A stretch of DNA of 64,000 nt from Bog-473 sp963764305 (GTDB taxonomy: Bacteria > Actinomycetota > Acidimicrobiia > Acidimicrobiales > RAAP-2): the NCBI GenBank assembly GCA_963764305.1, contig CAVXSD010000010.1:1060233-1124232 (forward strand), read 5' to 3'. The notes under the pieces were generated by a model that saw only the letters and a list, made by a program, of their open reading frames with translations, made no database searches and had not been told where the DNA came from. Below are positions 52,839 through 62,262 of the stretch, piece by piece. Numbering within the stretch: the first letter of the stretch is position 1; every line of letters begins with the position of its first letter. The translations under genes and the position numbers were made by a program.

Positions 52839-53237
52839 GTGCAGGTGCAAGCGCTCGGCCATGTCGTTCTCAAGGTTCGCGATCTGCAACTAGCCGAAGT
52901 CTTCTACTCGGGCACCTTGGGCATGAGAGTCGTGTTGAGGATCGAAGATCCACGGATGACGTTCTTCACCCTAGAGACGCCAGGAAACCATCATGACTTC
53001 GCCCTGATGGAGATGGATGCAGTCGCGTCAACACCGGCGGACGACGCCACTGGCCTCGCTCATGTGGCATTCAAGATCGGCAGCTCAGCTGAAGAGCTCC
53101 GCCTCGCACGGAGTGTGCTCGAGACGGAGAGAACCACAGTCCTCTACGAGGCCGAGCGGAGGTTCACGCGGAGTCTTCACGTCCTCGATCCGGACGGGAA
53201 CGAGATCGAGCTGTACGTCGACTCCTCAGACACCTGA
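52839..53237 (+). CDS. VOC-family (extradiol-dioxygenase-like) protein
   Basis: 132 residues; AAGGAGG at 52825-52831 precedes GTG 52839 by seven bases. It has ALGHVVLKVRDLQLAEVFYS (His), NHHDFALMEMDAVAS (His), AHVAFKIGSSAEELRLARSV (His) and the final EIELYVDSS (Glu). The His/Glu metal set of glyoxalase/dioxygenase proteins is therefore complete. It lies 28 bases after the cupin stop, in the same transcript. A small-molecule dioxygenase, isomerase or resistance role is possible. Confidence 0.88.
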   Translation: MQVQALGHVVLKVRDLQLAEVFYSGTLGMRVVLRIEDPRMTFFTLETPGNHHDFALMEMDAVASTPADDATGLAHVAFKIGSSAEELRLARSVLETERTTVLYEAERRFTRSLHVLDPDGNEIELYVDSSDT

Positions 53238-53333
53238 TCCGTTTGCGCCGTTCTTGGGCTCGGCGGCAGTTGATACCGAGCCGGCGACGCGAACTGGGGC
53301 AGTTCCGCCCTGTCGCGCCGTATCGGCGCAGGT

Positions 53334-53906
53334 TCAGGGATCGGTCGCGACCAAACGCCACCACGCTGAGGTCGTTTCGGGCTCGTCGATACCGCCCATA
53401 AGGTGCGGATCGCGCAGCACGTCATCGCGGCACAGGCCTGGAATGACCCTGTAGTGGATCGCACCTCGGGAACAGACCAGTTCGAGGACCCGCCAAAGTG
53501 ATCTGGCGTAGAACTCGGCTCCCTCTGGGTCATTCCATTCGTAATAGCCGCGGTAACGCTCCTGCTGGTCGCGATCCAGCCAGAGCTTCGACACGAAGCC
53601 CGGGAATCCAACGAACAGGGGCGTATTCAAGATGCACTCCCATAAGAACAGTGTGTGCCAGCGACCACGAAGGAGACGCAGCCTGAACTCGACAACCAGT
53701 AGGCAGGGATCCTCCGGCGTTTGCCGCTCGACGACCGTCTCCCGGAAAACTCGACCCGTCGTTCCGTCCGCAAAACGTAGGCGCCGTCCCACGTTCGTTG
53801 TTGGAAGGTGGGTCCGCCTCTGTAACAACAGCTTTGCAGTCTGTGCGATGCAGCGTGCCTCTGCCCGCGCTGCCGTCGCACGAGGTAGTGGTTCCTGCAG
53901 GTTCAC
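53334..53906 (-). CDS. Conserved hypothetical protein
   Basis: 190 residues from ATG 53906. It reads RRLRFADGTTGRVFRETVVE, LLVVEFRLRLLRGRWHTLFL, WECILNTPLFVGFPGFVSKL and WLDRDQQERYRGYYEWNDPE, then LWRVLELVCSRGAIHYRVIP. The Trp-rich middle is a conserved pattern I have seen in uncharacterised actinobacterial proteins. No catalytic motif is visible. It is convergent with the VOC gene. Confidence 0.7.
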   Translation of the reverse strand: MNLQEPLPRATAARAEARCIAQTAKLLLQRRTHLPTTNVGRRLRFADGTTGRVFRETVVERQTPEDPCLLVVEFRLRLLRGRWHTLFLWECILNTPLFVGFPGFVSKLWLDRDQQERYRGYYEWNDPEGAEFYARSLWRVLELVCSRGAIHYRVIPGLCRDDVLRDPHLMGGIDEPETTSAWWRLVATDP

Positions 53907-54177
53907 GCGTTGTCCGAACCGTGTCGGGTGGGGCTGGGGCAGGTTGACGAACGTCGCCGGCTCGCGTCAGTACGGCGCTGGACGGCACGCCCCCTGGTCG
54001 AGGCGCACCGAGCCCTATGCGTCACGGAGCTGAATCAGATTGCCGTCAACTGCCCCCGGCGTCACGCCACCATTCTTGCCTGTGCGCCCTGTCCGAGTCG
54101 CCCACACCGTCCCGGCAGCGTACGGGGACACTCTCGGGGGAGGCGGATCACCCGTATAACAGGTCAACTGGGACACG

Positions 54178-54645
54178 TCAGTCGTCAGAGGCGGACCACC
54201 GTTCATACGAGGGCGGCCACTGGCCCCTATACGCGTAGTTCGCAATCAGCACGCGGTCAATGTGGAGCTGAAAGAAGCCGTTCTTCATCTGCGCCGACTG
54301 TGGCAGGCACTGCGGCCGCGATGATCGCTGCTTTCAGATCACCCGACGGCTCATGGGCTGTGCGTGGCCCCGAACAAAGAACTCGTCGTCAACGTCCGGC
54401 GGGGAGAAGGCGTGCAGCGCAAAACGGGGATCGCGCCGAAGATCCGCACCCTTCGGTGAATAGCGCAAGATGTAGGCCCACAGGCCGCCCTCGGCGACGA
54501 TCGGACAGAAGGGGTGGACTCGGGGTCCTCCATCCACTCGAGTGGTGGCGAGGTATCCCAGTGGCGCCCCGTACTGGTAGAGCAGCGCCTTGCCCTTGCT
54601 CGCCAGCTCAGGAGCAGCAGCCTCGAACTCGGCCCAGGTCGCCAA
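54178..54645 (-). pseudogene. Pyridoxamine 5'-phosphate oxidase-like protein with two frameshifts
   Basis: From ATG 54645 the frame reads FEAAAPELASKGKALLYQYG, PLGYLATTRVDGGPRVHPFC, GGLWAYILRYSPKGADLRRD and PRFALHAFSPPDVDDEFFVR, a PNPOx split barrel, and stops at 54334. The next frames continue it as GDLKAAIIAAAVPATVGADE and then GFFQLHIDRVLIANYAYRGQ, ending PPSYERWSASDD at TGA 54178-54180. Two single-base shifts (about 54345 and 54275) break an otherwise normal protein. Members bind FMN, F420 or heme. Confidence 0.8.
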
Positions 54646-54916
54646 TCCGCGCTCCCTTTCATCGAGTGATCCGGCATCGAGCGTAGCGAGCCCTCAGGAC
54701 AGGGCCCTGAACCGGCGATAGGGGACACAGTCAGACGGGCATCTTTTGAGCGTCACATGGACCGGTCTGGGGTGGCACTCCTCTCGCAGCTGATCGATGC
54801 ATGCCCAGTGCAAGTCATGGGCCGTCACTCGGCAGTGCCCATTGGACATTCGCCGGGCTCCCGGTGTAGACACATGACGGGGCTGCCCATTGGCGGGGCA
54901 GCGGAGAGAAAGATCA

Positions 54917-55708
54917 ATGCTCATGGGGATAGCAACACGACTCGGGGTTCTGGGGAGCCTCGTCTTAGCGGGAACGTTCGCGCTCTCGGGTGGAACGGCG
55001 ATGGTTGCCGGGGCCAGCCCGTCGCCGACGGCGTACACATGCACCGGCGGTGAGATCCCGTCGGGTAACTACGCCAGCATCACGGTCACGGGCGCGTGCC
55101 CCGTAGCGAAAGATGCCGTGGTCAGTGTCGTCGGCAACATCAACGTCCTCGCAGGTGCCGAGTTGGACGCGCAGAGCGTACCTTCAACGATCACCGTCGG
55201 ACACAACGTCACCGCGGCTGCGGACTCGCTGCTCGAGTTGGGCTGCCAGCCGGACGGCGTCCACGCGGAACATGCCTGCGCCAACGACCCGGAAGGGGTC
55301 TCCGACATCGCCGTCGACGGGAACATCACCACCACCAACGCGAACACCGTGTTGCTCAACGGCATCACGGTCAACGGGAACGTGACGCTGACCGGAGGAG
55401 GTGGCCCGATTCCCTGGGCCATCAAGAACAACACCTTCGGCAAAAACCTCACGATAAGCGGGTTGCTCGCTGACTGGCTCGGCGTCCTTTGGAACCAGAT
55501 TGGTGGCAACGCGACGCTGACCAATATCACTATCAACGACCCAGGCGACCCAACTCCCACCATCCAGATCGTGGAGAACAGGGTTGGGCGGAACCTCAAC
55601 TGCTCGGGACTCGGCCCAAATGTGGCGGGTGGGTTCATTCCCGGTGAGGTCAACACGGTCGGCGGCAAGGCGACCGGCCAGTGCGCAAACCTGCAGTCAG
55701 GCGGCTGA
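54917..55708 (+). CDS. Secreted protein with beta-helix-like repeats
   Basis: 263 residues from ATG 54917 (GGAGAG at 54902-54907). A signal sequence (RLGVLGSLVLAGTFALSGGT, with cleavage likely after VAGAS) leads to a mature protein of short repeats such as ISTLVNGNVT-type turns: VVGNINVLAGAELDAQSVPS, AVDGNITTTNANTVLLNGIT, VNGNVTLTGGGG, NATLTNITINDPG. This suggests a parallel beta-helix surface protein. Four Cys may form disulfides. No enzyme motif. Confidence 0.8.
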   Translation: MLMGIATRLGVLGSLVLAGTFALSGGTAMVAGASPSPTAYTCTGGEIPSGNYASITVTGACPVAKDAVVSVVGNINVLAGAELDAQSVPSTITVGHNVTAAADSLLELGCQPDGVHAEHACANDPEGVSDIAVDGNITTTNANTVLLNGITVNGNVTLTGGGGPIPWAIKNNTFGKNLTISGLLADWLGVLWNQIGGNATLTNITINDPGDPTPTIQIVENRVGRNLNCSGLGPNVAGGFIPGEVNTVGGKATGQCANLQSGG

Positions 55709-55914
55709 CTTCTTCGCACCCCGTCCGTCTGCCATCCCTGGGTTCCAGCGGGTGGCGGACGGGCGCGGTGACGAGCGGGTTCCATCAGGTGCGTCGTTGA
55801 TCGTCTGGCCCTGGCGGTAGAGCTAGCTCAACGTCGCACTTAGCAGGAGCAACTGATCTCAGCTGAAACGACCCAGTCCCGGCGAACGGGGGCACTTGAG
55901 ACCGAAGAGAGAGT

Positions 55915-57105
55915 TCACGCGTCCCTGGTCATCATCCGCCAGGCGCCGATGGCAGTCCAGAACACGATCCAACCCACGATCACAAGGGACGCCGCCAGGG
56001 TCGACTCCGGAATCAGCATGTTCGGGTTAAACGCGCCGCCACCTCCTGGCCCGCCGCCACCCGACGGCGTCGGCAGCCCGCCGGGCTCGATATGGAGCAT
56101 GGCGATGCCCACGATGGCCCGTTCGACGTTGAGCAGGTGGGTGATGACGTGCCGGCTGAAGATCGGCGTGAGGATCAGTTCCAGCACGACGAGGAGGATC
56201 ACCGGGACCGTCCGCTGTCCCATCAGCGAGCCCAGCCCGAGGCCGACGGTGAACCCGATGGTCGCTTCGAGCGCGATCCACAGGCCGACGTCGATCATCA
56301 GCGAGGTCGAGGGGACCAGGAAGGTGGCGCGGTAGTCGGCGTAGTCCTGGTTGGCCATCGTGACGGCGAATGCCCGGATCTGCGCCTGCGTGGGATGGAC
56401 GGGGACGACCGTCCCCTGGGGCGTCCTGACGACCGAGTTGGGGCCCGCGGGACCGTTCCCGTTGCCGCACGGCACGTTGGGCGGGACGCTCGGCCCGTTG
56501 TAGTTGAAGTTGCAGATGACCTCGTCGGCATGAGCGGCGGCCCAGTTGTCGAGAGCGGGACGAGACAGCCCCTGCGGCACGATCACTCCGTCGTAGCTGA
56601 ACTGCGTCGGGGCGGCGAACACACACACCGCGCAGACGATCGTGTAGCCGATCGCCACCATGGCGATGACGATGGCCAGCCCGGCGGGGATTCTGGCCAG
56701 GTAGAGGGCCAAGCGGGAACGGCCGGTGATCACGAGGTGGCGGAACATGCCGTCGCTGAGGTCGTCCGACCCGGCCGTGCAGCCGACGACGGCCGCCACG
56801 ATGAACCCGAAGACGTACATGAAGCCCAGCACCAGACCGGTGAAGATGCTGTAGCCACCGGCTGGTCCGAAGGACCTGGGGCCCACGGCGTGGCCGATGA
56901 GCCGCACGGCGAGGATGATGACCGGGATGCCGATGTTGACGGCGACCAGGGCGATCATCAGCCCCCGTCGCTTGCGCAGCTCCATGAAGCGCGTGGTGAC
57001 CATGCCCCACGTTGGGATCCACGAGCCCCGGTGGTCGTGAGTGAGCGAGATGTGCTCGGCCTGCGATGAGTCGATCTCGGCACCTGAAGCCGAGGACATC
57101 GTCAC
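55915..57105 (-). CDS. ABC transporter permease (ABC-2 type)
   Basis: 396 residues from GTG 57105, which overlaps the ATPase stop by four bases (GTGA); ATG 57099 is the alternative. After RFMELRKRRGLMIALVAVNI come six helices with a large extracytoplasmic loop between helices 3 and 4 (about 90 residues, with Cys in EVICNFNYNGPSVPPNVPCG). This is the ABC-2 permease layout, as in exporters of antibiotics or lipids. Its ATPase is encoded immediately upstream. Confidence 0.88.
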   Translation of the reverse strand: MTMSSASGAEIDSSQAEHISLTHDHRGSWIPTWGMVTTRFMELRKRRGLMIALVAVNIGIPVIILAVRLIGHAVGPRSFGPAGGYSIFTGLVLGFMYVFGFIVAAVVGCTAGSDDLSDGMFRHLVITGRSRLALYLARIPAGLAIVIAMVAIGYTIVCAVCVFAAPTQFSYDGVIVPQGLSRPALDNWAAAHADEVICNFNYNGPSVPPNVPCGNGNGPAGPNSVVRTPQGTVVPVHPTQAQIRAFAVTMANQDYADYRATFLVPSTSLMIDVGLWIALEATIGFTVGLGLGSLMGQRTVPVILLVVLELILTPIFSRHVITHLLNVERAIVGIAMLHIEPGGLPTPSGGGGPGGGGAFNPNMLIPESTLAASLVIVGWIVFWTAIGAWRMMTRDA

Positions 57106-58280
57106 TCGTCGGCCCCCAGTCGGTTTGTGACCTCGAGGAACCACGCCTCGAGCGAGGCGTGGACCTCTTGGAGCCGATAGATGGAGATCCCGCCCTCGAC
57201 GAGGAGACGATTGATCTCCGCCGTCGCCGCACGATCCGTCGGGGCGGGGAGCGCGATGTCCAAGCCCTCTACTCGCGCTTCCACGTGGGCACCGAACGGC
57301 GTGCTCGCGAGGAGCGACTTTGCTCGATCAGGCGATGAGCAGTCGATCTCGATCTCCACAGCGGCTCCTGCAAGCAACTCGTCAATGGACCCCTGACGGA
57401 TCACCTTGCCCTTGTCGACGATGGCGACGGCATCGCAGGTCCGCTCGACCTCGTCGAGCAGATGGGACGACAGAAAGACGGTCCTGCCCTCGGCCGCGAG
57501 AGACTGGATCATCTCGCGCATCTCGAGTATGCCGGCGGGATCGAGCCCGTTCATCGGCTCGTCCAGGATGAGGAGCTTCGGATCCCCGAGGAGACATGCC
57601 GCGACGCCGAGACGCTGGCGCATGCCCATCGAGTACTTCGACACCTTGTCCCCTGCTCGGTGGAGCATGCCGACCCGCTCGAGCGAGGCGTCGATGCGAT
57701 CCCTCGCCGCTGGCTCTCGGGCCGCGGCAAGGATTTGGAGGTTCTGCCGACCGGTCAGATGGCCATGGAACCGTGGCTCATCGACGATCGCGCCGATCCG
57801 CGCCAGGGCCTTGTCGCGATGCTTCGGCACGGGGTAGCCGAGGAGCGACATCGTGCCGGCGTCAGCGTGCGTCAGCCCGAGGAGGACCCGGATAAGGGTC
57901 GTCTTTCCGGCACCATTGGGCCCGAGGCATCCGAACGCACATCCACGCGGCACACGCAGTTCCACATCGTTGACGGCAATGTTCGGACCAAAGTGCTTGG
58001 TGAGCCCGTGCGTCTCGACCGCCCATCCATCACTCGAATTCCGGTGCCGGACGATCGAAGGAGCAGTCGGCGAACCCAGCACTGCTCCATTGTCACGGCG
58101 GGCAGGCTTCATCCCAATGGGTTCCCCAGGTGGCAGACCTGCATCTGTGGCTATCGACTTTGCACTCGACTCAACTTCTAGAGGCCCCGATCCGGGCCTC
58201 TTCTTCTTGCGTCGCCGGGTGACAAGGCGAAACACGCCGTAGGCGAGTGCAGCCAGAACGAGCAGAGTCAGGAGGCTCAT
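57102..58280 (-). CDS. ABC transporter ATPase with N-terminal membrane anchor
   Basis: 392 residues from ATG 58280. Residues 1-22 form a helix (SLLTLLVLAALAYGVFRLVT) followed by RRRKKKR and a linker of ~60 residues; the ATPase begins near residue 87. Walker A is GPNGAGKTTLIRVLLGL, the signature YSMGMRQRLGVAACLL, Walker B LLILDEPMNGLDPAGI, and the switch His in TVFLSSHLLDEVERT. The C-terminal region is the usual regulatory extension. The anchored N-terminus is unusual for an ABC-2 ATPase. Confidence 0.87.
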   Translation of the reverse strand: MSLLTLLVLAALAYGVFRLVTRRRKKKRPGSGPLEVESSAKSIATDAGLPPGEPIGMKPARRDNGAVLGSPTAPSIVRHRNSSDGWAVETHGLTKHFGPNIAVNDVELRVPRGCAFGCLGPNGAGKTTLIRVLLGLTHADAGTMSLLGYPVPKHRDKALARIGAIVDEPRFHGHLTGRQNLQILAAAREPAARDRIDASLERVGMLHRAGDKVSKYSMGMRQRLGVAACLLGDPKLLILDEPMNGLDPAGILEMREMIQSLAAEGRTVFLSSHLLDEVERTCDAVAIVDKGKVIRQGSIDELLAGAAVEIEIDCSSPDRAKSLLASTPFGAHVEARVEGLDIALPAPTDRAATAEINRLLVEGGISIYRLQEVHASLEAWFLEVTNRLGADE

Positions 58281-58910
58281 GACCTCAGTCGGGTCCGTGC
58301 CGTACGCCGAGCACTAGCCGTTGCCTTTCCCTCGGTCGAATGAGTATCGCGCTGAGGTCGGTCTTCCGGGCGGGCGAAACGCCCGACACCGTCCCAGCTC
58401 GGATCGCTTGCAACTGAACGTCGACCAGCGCGGAGCTCGAGGCGAATTCTCCGAGCCTCCGAGATGATCTTGCGCACGACCGACTGTACTGGGACTGCCC
58501 CCATCCATGCGGAGAGTCTCACCGATGGCATCGGAGGCGCATGTGTCGCCGGATGCTGGATGGCTCCCTACCTGAAGCCTGCCCCCATGGTGTCGGAGTG
58601 GGCGCAGCAACTATCGCGAGCAGAGACCGACCGCAGAAGGGCGGCCCCCGATCTGCCGGATCACACCGGACTGCGGGCGGTCCTCGTACGATCCATCCCG
58701 TGTGGAGATGCAGGATCTGTGCCGCCGACGCCAAGTACCTCAGGACGACGTGCGCTGATCATGGGATGGAGCTCGTTCTCGAAACTTCGGCCGTTCCGGC
58801 CCACCTTGGGCAGATCAGTACCGGCCGGGTCACACCCGAATCCAGCAGTCCTCCGCACCCTCCTCTCTAGGAGAGTGCAGAAGGAGGACTACTGGAGAGA
58901 GACTGCCGGA
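58281..58910. other. 630-base gap upstream of the ABC genes
   Basis: A minus frame (58277-58531) overlaps the ATPase start by ATGA and contains VVRKIISEARRIRLELRAGR; it could be a short upstream gene but has no family and no ribosome site. A plus frame includes WRCRICAADAKYLRTTCADH (a Cys-rich stretch near 58700-58760) without further support. Neither is called. Confidence 0.4.
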
Positions 58911-60062
58911 CTACTCGTCCTCGTCCTCGTCCTCCTCCTCGTCATCGGGGAGAGGTTCGGCCGTGTAGTGCCGCTTGGCATTGTGCGGCCCTGGCTCGAC
59001 CCGTAGGTGGCCCTCGGCCCGCAGCTGCTGCAGCACCCGGTTCTTGTCGTCGTTGCCGCCCTCGATGCCCTCCAGCAGCTTCGTGGCGGTCAGTCCCGGC
59101 TGCTGCTCCGCCTTGAACCAGATGGCGACGCGCAGCCGCTCCTCGTCAGCCTCAGCCTGCGCAGCCTTCCGGCCGATGTCCGTGCGGGTCGTCAGCGTGA
59201 TGTCGACCACGTCGTCCTCGACGTCGGACACGAGGACCAGAGTGCCGACCACCTTGCCGTCCGAGCCGCAGTGCGGCCGGACGCTACCGGGCCGGTCCTT
59301 GTCGATGGTCACCTCCACGATGCCGGTGCGGCCTCGACCGAACTCCTCGACCTTGCTGAACGAGTAGGACGCGCCCGTCAGGCCCGACCGCTTGCGCTCA
59401 CTGCCGATGGCAGTGCGTGCCCCGCCCTTCTTCGTCGCCTTGGGTACGTGGTCGATCAGAACGACCGCCAACCCGCTCGACGCCAGCCATGCCGGTGCCA
59501 GCTTGTAGAAGGACGTGACGTCCGTGCCACGGTCGGGGTCGAGTCCCTCCAGCGCCATGCCCTCCGTGACGGAGTCGAGCACCGCCAGCGTCGTCGGTCG
59601 CCCGTACTCGTTCTCGACCCACCTGACTCGCTCATCGAGGTGGACCTGCTCGACCCAGCCGAAGCCATCGAGCGGGTTGGCGTAGAGGAACCCTTCCTCC
59701 AGCTGATCGGCAGTCATGCCCAGTTCTCGGAGTCGCTCGACCGCACTGATGACCTCGTCCTCGATGTCGAAGTAGAGCACTGCGTTTCCGGTGTGGATCT
59801 CCTGCGCCATCACCTCCAGTGCGGCCCACGTCTTGCAGGACTCCGTCGGACCAGCGAACAGGTGCGTGCGGCCGGGGTATAGCAGCAGCACGCCGTCCTC
59901 CCGCTCCCACACTGTCGGCTGCAGTCGAGTGATCTCGCCCATGGCGTAGCGGCGTATCTCGGAGCCGGGGAACGGTTCCCACGTCGTGTACTCAGCGAGC
60001 GCCATCTGCCGCTTGTCCTCACGCTCTGCTGCCTCCTCGGCGGTCAGTTCACCGGTCGACAT
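58911..60062 (-). CDS. RecA/RepA-like ATPase (AAA_25 type) of phage or plasmid origin
   Basis: 383 residues from ATG 60062, with GAGGAG nine bases upstream. Walker A reads LFAGPTESCKTWAALEVMAQ (GPTESCKT, with Cys where Gly is usual), followed by LYFDIEDEVISAVERLRELG and AVLDSVTEGMALEGLDPDRG (Walker B region), and VVLIDHVPKATKKGGARTAI. A helix-turn-helix-like segment (AEQQPGLTATKLLEGIEGGN) and an acidic tail close the protein. RepA/DnaB-like ATPases of this kind unwind or prime DNA of phages and plasmids. It overlaps the next gene by 14 bases and is cotranscribed. Confidence 0.85.
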   Translation of the reverse strand: MSTGELTAEEAAEREDKRQMALAEYTTWEPFPGSEIRRYAMGEITRLQPTVWEREDGVLLLYPGRTHLFAGPTESCKTWAALEVMAQEIHTGNAVLYFDIEDEVISAVERLRELGMTADQLEEGFLYANPLDGFGWVEQVHLDERVRWVENEYGRPTTLAVLDSVTEGMALEGLDPDRGTDVTSFYKLAPAWLASSGLAVVLIDHVPKATKKGGARTAIGSERKRSGLTGASYSFSKVEEFGRGRTGIVEVTIDKDRPGSVRPHCGSDGKVVGTLVLVSDVEDDVVDITLTTRTDIGRKAAQAEADEERLRVAIWFKAEQQPGLTATKLLEGIEGGNDDKNRVLQQLRAEGHLRVEPGPHNAKRHYTAEPLPDDEEEDEDEDE

Positions 60063-60564
60063 CGGTCGGCACTCCTCGGTCCATGCCACGTTCCCGTGCA
60101 CGTTCTCTGTCGGCCCGCTCGCACCGCTCGACCCAGTCGTTCCGTGGCGGCCTCGTCTTCGTGTCATCGCTCGCTTCCAATGTGGAGTAGTCCTGAAGTG
60201 AGTCCGCATCGGTTGCGTTCAACTCCGCGGCGCACTTGATCGCACCCGCCTTGTCGTCGTCATACCGCAACCAATATGCGGTCCCGTTGGCCCATTCCGC
60301 ATCCGTGAAGTTGGTGTCCGGTACTGTCCAGCAGTCGCCGGTTTCGCCCGCATCACATTCGCACGGCTCTACTATGTATCGCTGCGCCCAGTAGCGCTCC
60401 GAGTATTCGGTGAGCCATTGCTTTCCGTCATCCTCCGTAGCAAACGGACCACCGTTCGGCGGATCGGTTGCGGCGGGAGGACCAATACCAACGGGCCACG
60501 CGTGAACGTAAAACATCTCGTCATCATGCGGTCCCGAAAACACTGCTGCTATCGGTGTCTTCAT
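60049..60564 (-). CDS. Hypothetical protein of a phage- or plasmid-like pair
   Basis: 171 residues from ATG 60564, with GAGAGG upstream. VFSGPHDDEMFYVHAWPVGI, FATEDDGKQWLTEYSERYWA, VEPCECDAGETGDCWTVPD and TAYWLRYDDDKAGAIKCAAE are hydrophilic and Cys-containing; no family recognised. Its reading frame continues past 60049 as a highly charged Arg/Asp/Glu tail and overlaps the ATPase start. The IS1380 insertion lies just upstream. Confidence 0.7.
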   Translation of the reverse strand: MKTPIAAVFSGPHDDEMFYVHAWPVGIGPPAATDPPNGGPFATEDDGKQWLTEYSERYWAQRYIVEPCECDAGETGDCWTVPDTNFTDAEWANGTAYWLRYDDDKAGAIKCAAELNATDADSLQDYSTLEASDDTKTRPPRNDWVERCERADRERARERGMDRGVPTDVDR

Positions 60565-60692
60565 GTGTTCGTTCCTCTCCGTTCGTGTGCACCCGAGTGC
60601 GGGTGACGCCATTCCGTCCCATATTTCGTCCGTACCATCACTAAGCCTGGAACCACCGACCAATGACCTGGTGACGTAGCTGCGCATCCGCG

Positions 60693-60764
60693 GAAAGTGC
60701 CTCCCTGGCTGGGAGAATTGCGATGTCGAAGTCGCAGTTGTCCAGCAACAGAGGAGGCACTTTC
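60693..60764 (+). promoter_or_regulatory. Leader stem sequestering the IS1380 transposase ribosome site
   Basis: GAAAGTGCCTCC (60693-60704) is perfectly complementary to GGAGGCACTTTC (60753-60764), which contains the GGAGG ribosome site and ends two bases before GTG 60766. A smaller stem (TGCGA-N8-TCGCA) lies between them. Transcripts that start outside the element would fold and block translation, the anti-read-through device known for some insertion sequences. Confidence 0.75.
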
Positions 60765-60765
60765 T

Positions 60766-62072
60766 GTGAGGCCAGTATCGCGCGGAATCGACCGCATCGA
60801 AGTGACCTTTGACGAGCCGAACCTGGTGGCCAATGCCGGGTTGTTGTTGGTGGCGACGCTGGTCACTCGCCTCGGTCTCGAGCGGCTGATCAACGCCACG
60901 GTGGATCTGTCGGGCCGGGTCGGGGGTGCCCTGCCCGGCCGCAAGGTGCTCACTTTGGTGCACGCCATGGTGGCCGGTGGCTCGCACATCGAGCACGCTG
61001 ACATGTTGCGGGCCGGGGCCACCTCTTCGGTGCTGCCTCACCGGGTAATGGCACCGTCGACGCTCGGCACCTTCTTGCGGTCCTTCACCTTCGGTCATGT
61101 CCGACAGCTCGACGCCGTCTTCGCCGAGGCGCTGCGCCGGGCCTGGAGCCTCGGAGCCGGGCCCGGCGCACGACAGTGCGTCGTCGACCTCGACTCGACC
61201 ATCGCCGAGGTGTGCGGCAAAGCCAAACACGGTGCCGGCTACGGCTACACCAAGCGGCTCGGCTACCACCCCCTGCTCGCCACCTTGGCGGCCACCGGTG
61301 AGCTCCTTCATGTCCGGATGCGCAAGGGGGCGGCGAACACCCAGCGCGGCACCAAGCGCTTCGTCGAAGAGCTGGTAGCCCGGTTGCGCCGGGCCGGGGC
61401 GACCGGCGAGCTGATCATGCGCTTCGACTCGGGGTTCTGGTCCAATACCACCATCGCCACCCTCGAGCGCCTGGGAGTGGGCTACACGATGGGCGTTCGC
61501 ATGGTGAAGTCCGTGCACCGGGCCACCTCGATGATCGACGAGGCTGCCTGGACCCCGATCGACTACGCCCCCGACGGCCTGGCCGAGGTGGCCGAGTGCA
61601 CCTACAAGGGTCGTCGCCTCATCGTGCGTCGGACCCGGCTCGTCGGAGCCCAGGCGACCCTGTGGCCCGAGTGGCGTCACTTCGCCTTCGTGACCGATCT
61701 GCAAGGTGACGCCGTCGCCGTCGACGCCTTCCACCGATCCCATGCCCGAGTCGAGCTCGCCATCCGCGACCTCAAGGAGGGGGCGGGGCTCGAGCACGTC
61801 CCGTCGGGCAACTTCTCCGCCAACGCTGCGTGGCTCCTCTGTGCCGCCCTGGCCCACAACCTCATCCGCTGGTCCGCCCTGCTCGGCGAGCTCACCCCGG
61901 CGGACCAGCTCGTGGTGGCGCGCACAGTGCGCACTCGATTCTTCTCGGTCCCCGGTCGTCTTGTCAGTCGCTCTGGAACGCACACGCTGCCGCGCCGCTG
62001 CACTGGCCATGGGCAGGAGTCTTCGACCGAGCACTCGCCCTCCTCCGTGCTCTGCCACCGGTCCCGCTCTAA
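60766..62072 (+). pseudogene. IS1380 transposase with a C-terminal frameshift
   Basis: Starts at GTG 60766 (GAGGAGG at 60751-60757) with PVSRGIDRIEVTFDEPNLVA. The DDE-type fold follows: QCVVDLDSTIAEVCGKAKHG (first Asp), GELIMRFDSGFWSNTTIATL (second Asp) and the Glu in RVELAIRDLKEGAGLEHVPS. After about 61975 the frame is shifted by one; the true ending HWPWAGVFDRALALLRALPP reads in the other frame and stops at 62070-62072. Most catalytic residues precede the shift, so the element might still be active if the C-terminus is dispensable or the indel is an error. Confidence 0.88.
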
Positions 62073-62262
62073 CGCCACCTCCGCGGTCGGCGCACCGCAG
62101 ACGACCGAATCAGGCGCTGACAACCGACGCATATCACAGCCCTCTGGACAGTCACGTCCCCAAGGCCCCTGACGAAGTCACGCCGCCATCGCTACACCGT
62201 TCACCTTGCAAATCACGTCAGCGATGCTCGCTCAGATGGTCGATCGGTGGTTCCAGGCTAAG

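Larger units (their letters stand above)
60646..62257 (+). mobile_element. IS1380-family insertion sequence (about 1.6 kb)
   Basis: Inverted repeats CCTGGAACCACCGA (60646-60659) and its reverse complement (62244-62257) mark the ends. The pentamer CTAAG on each side (60641-60645 and 62258-62262) is a direct target duplication. The transposase fills most of the element, and a leader stem masks its ribosome site. It separates the phage-like pair from the stress-protein gene and, from its clean ends, inserted recently. Confidence 0.93.

Noticed and set aside
60049..62058. A 669-codon minus frame spanning the IS1380 element and the hypothetical gene
   Set aside because: Only its last part (60049-60564) has coding character and its own ribosome site. 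The rest is antisense to the transposase and crosses the IS boundary.
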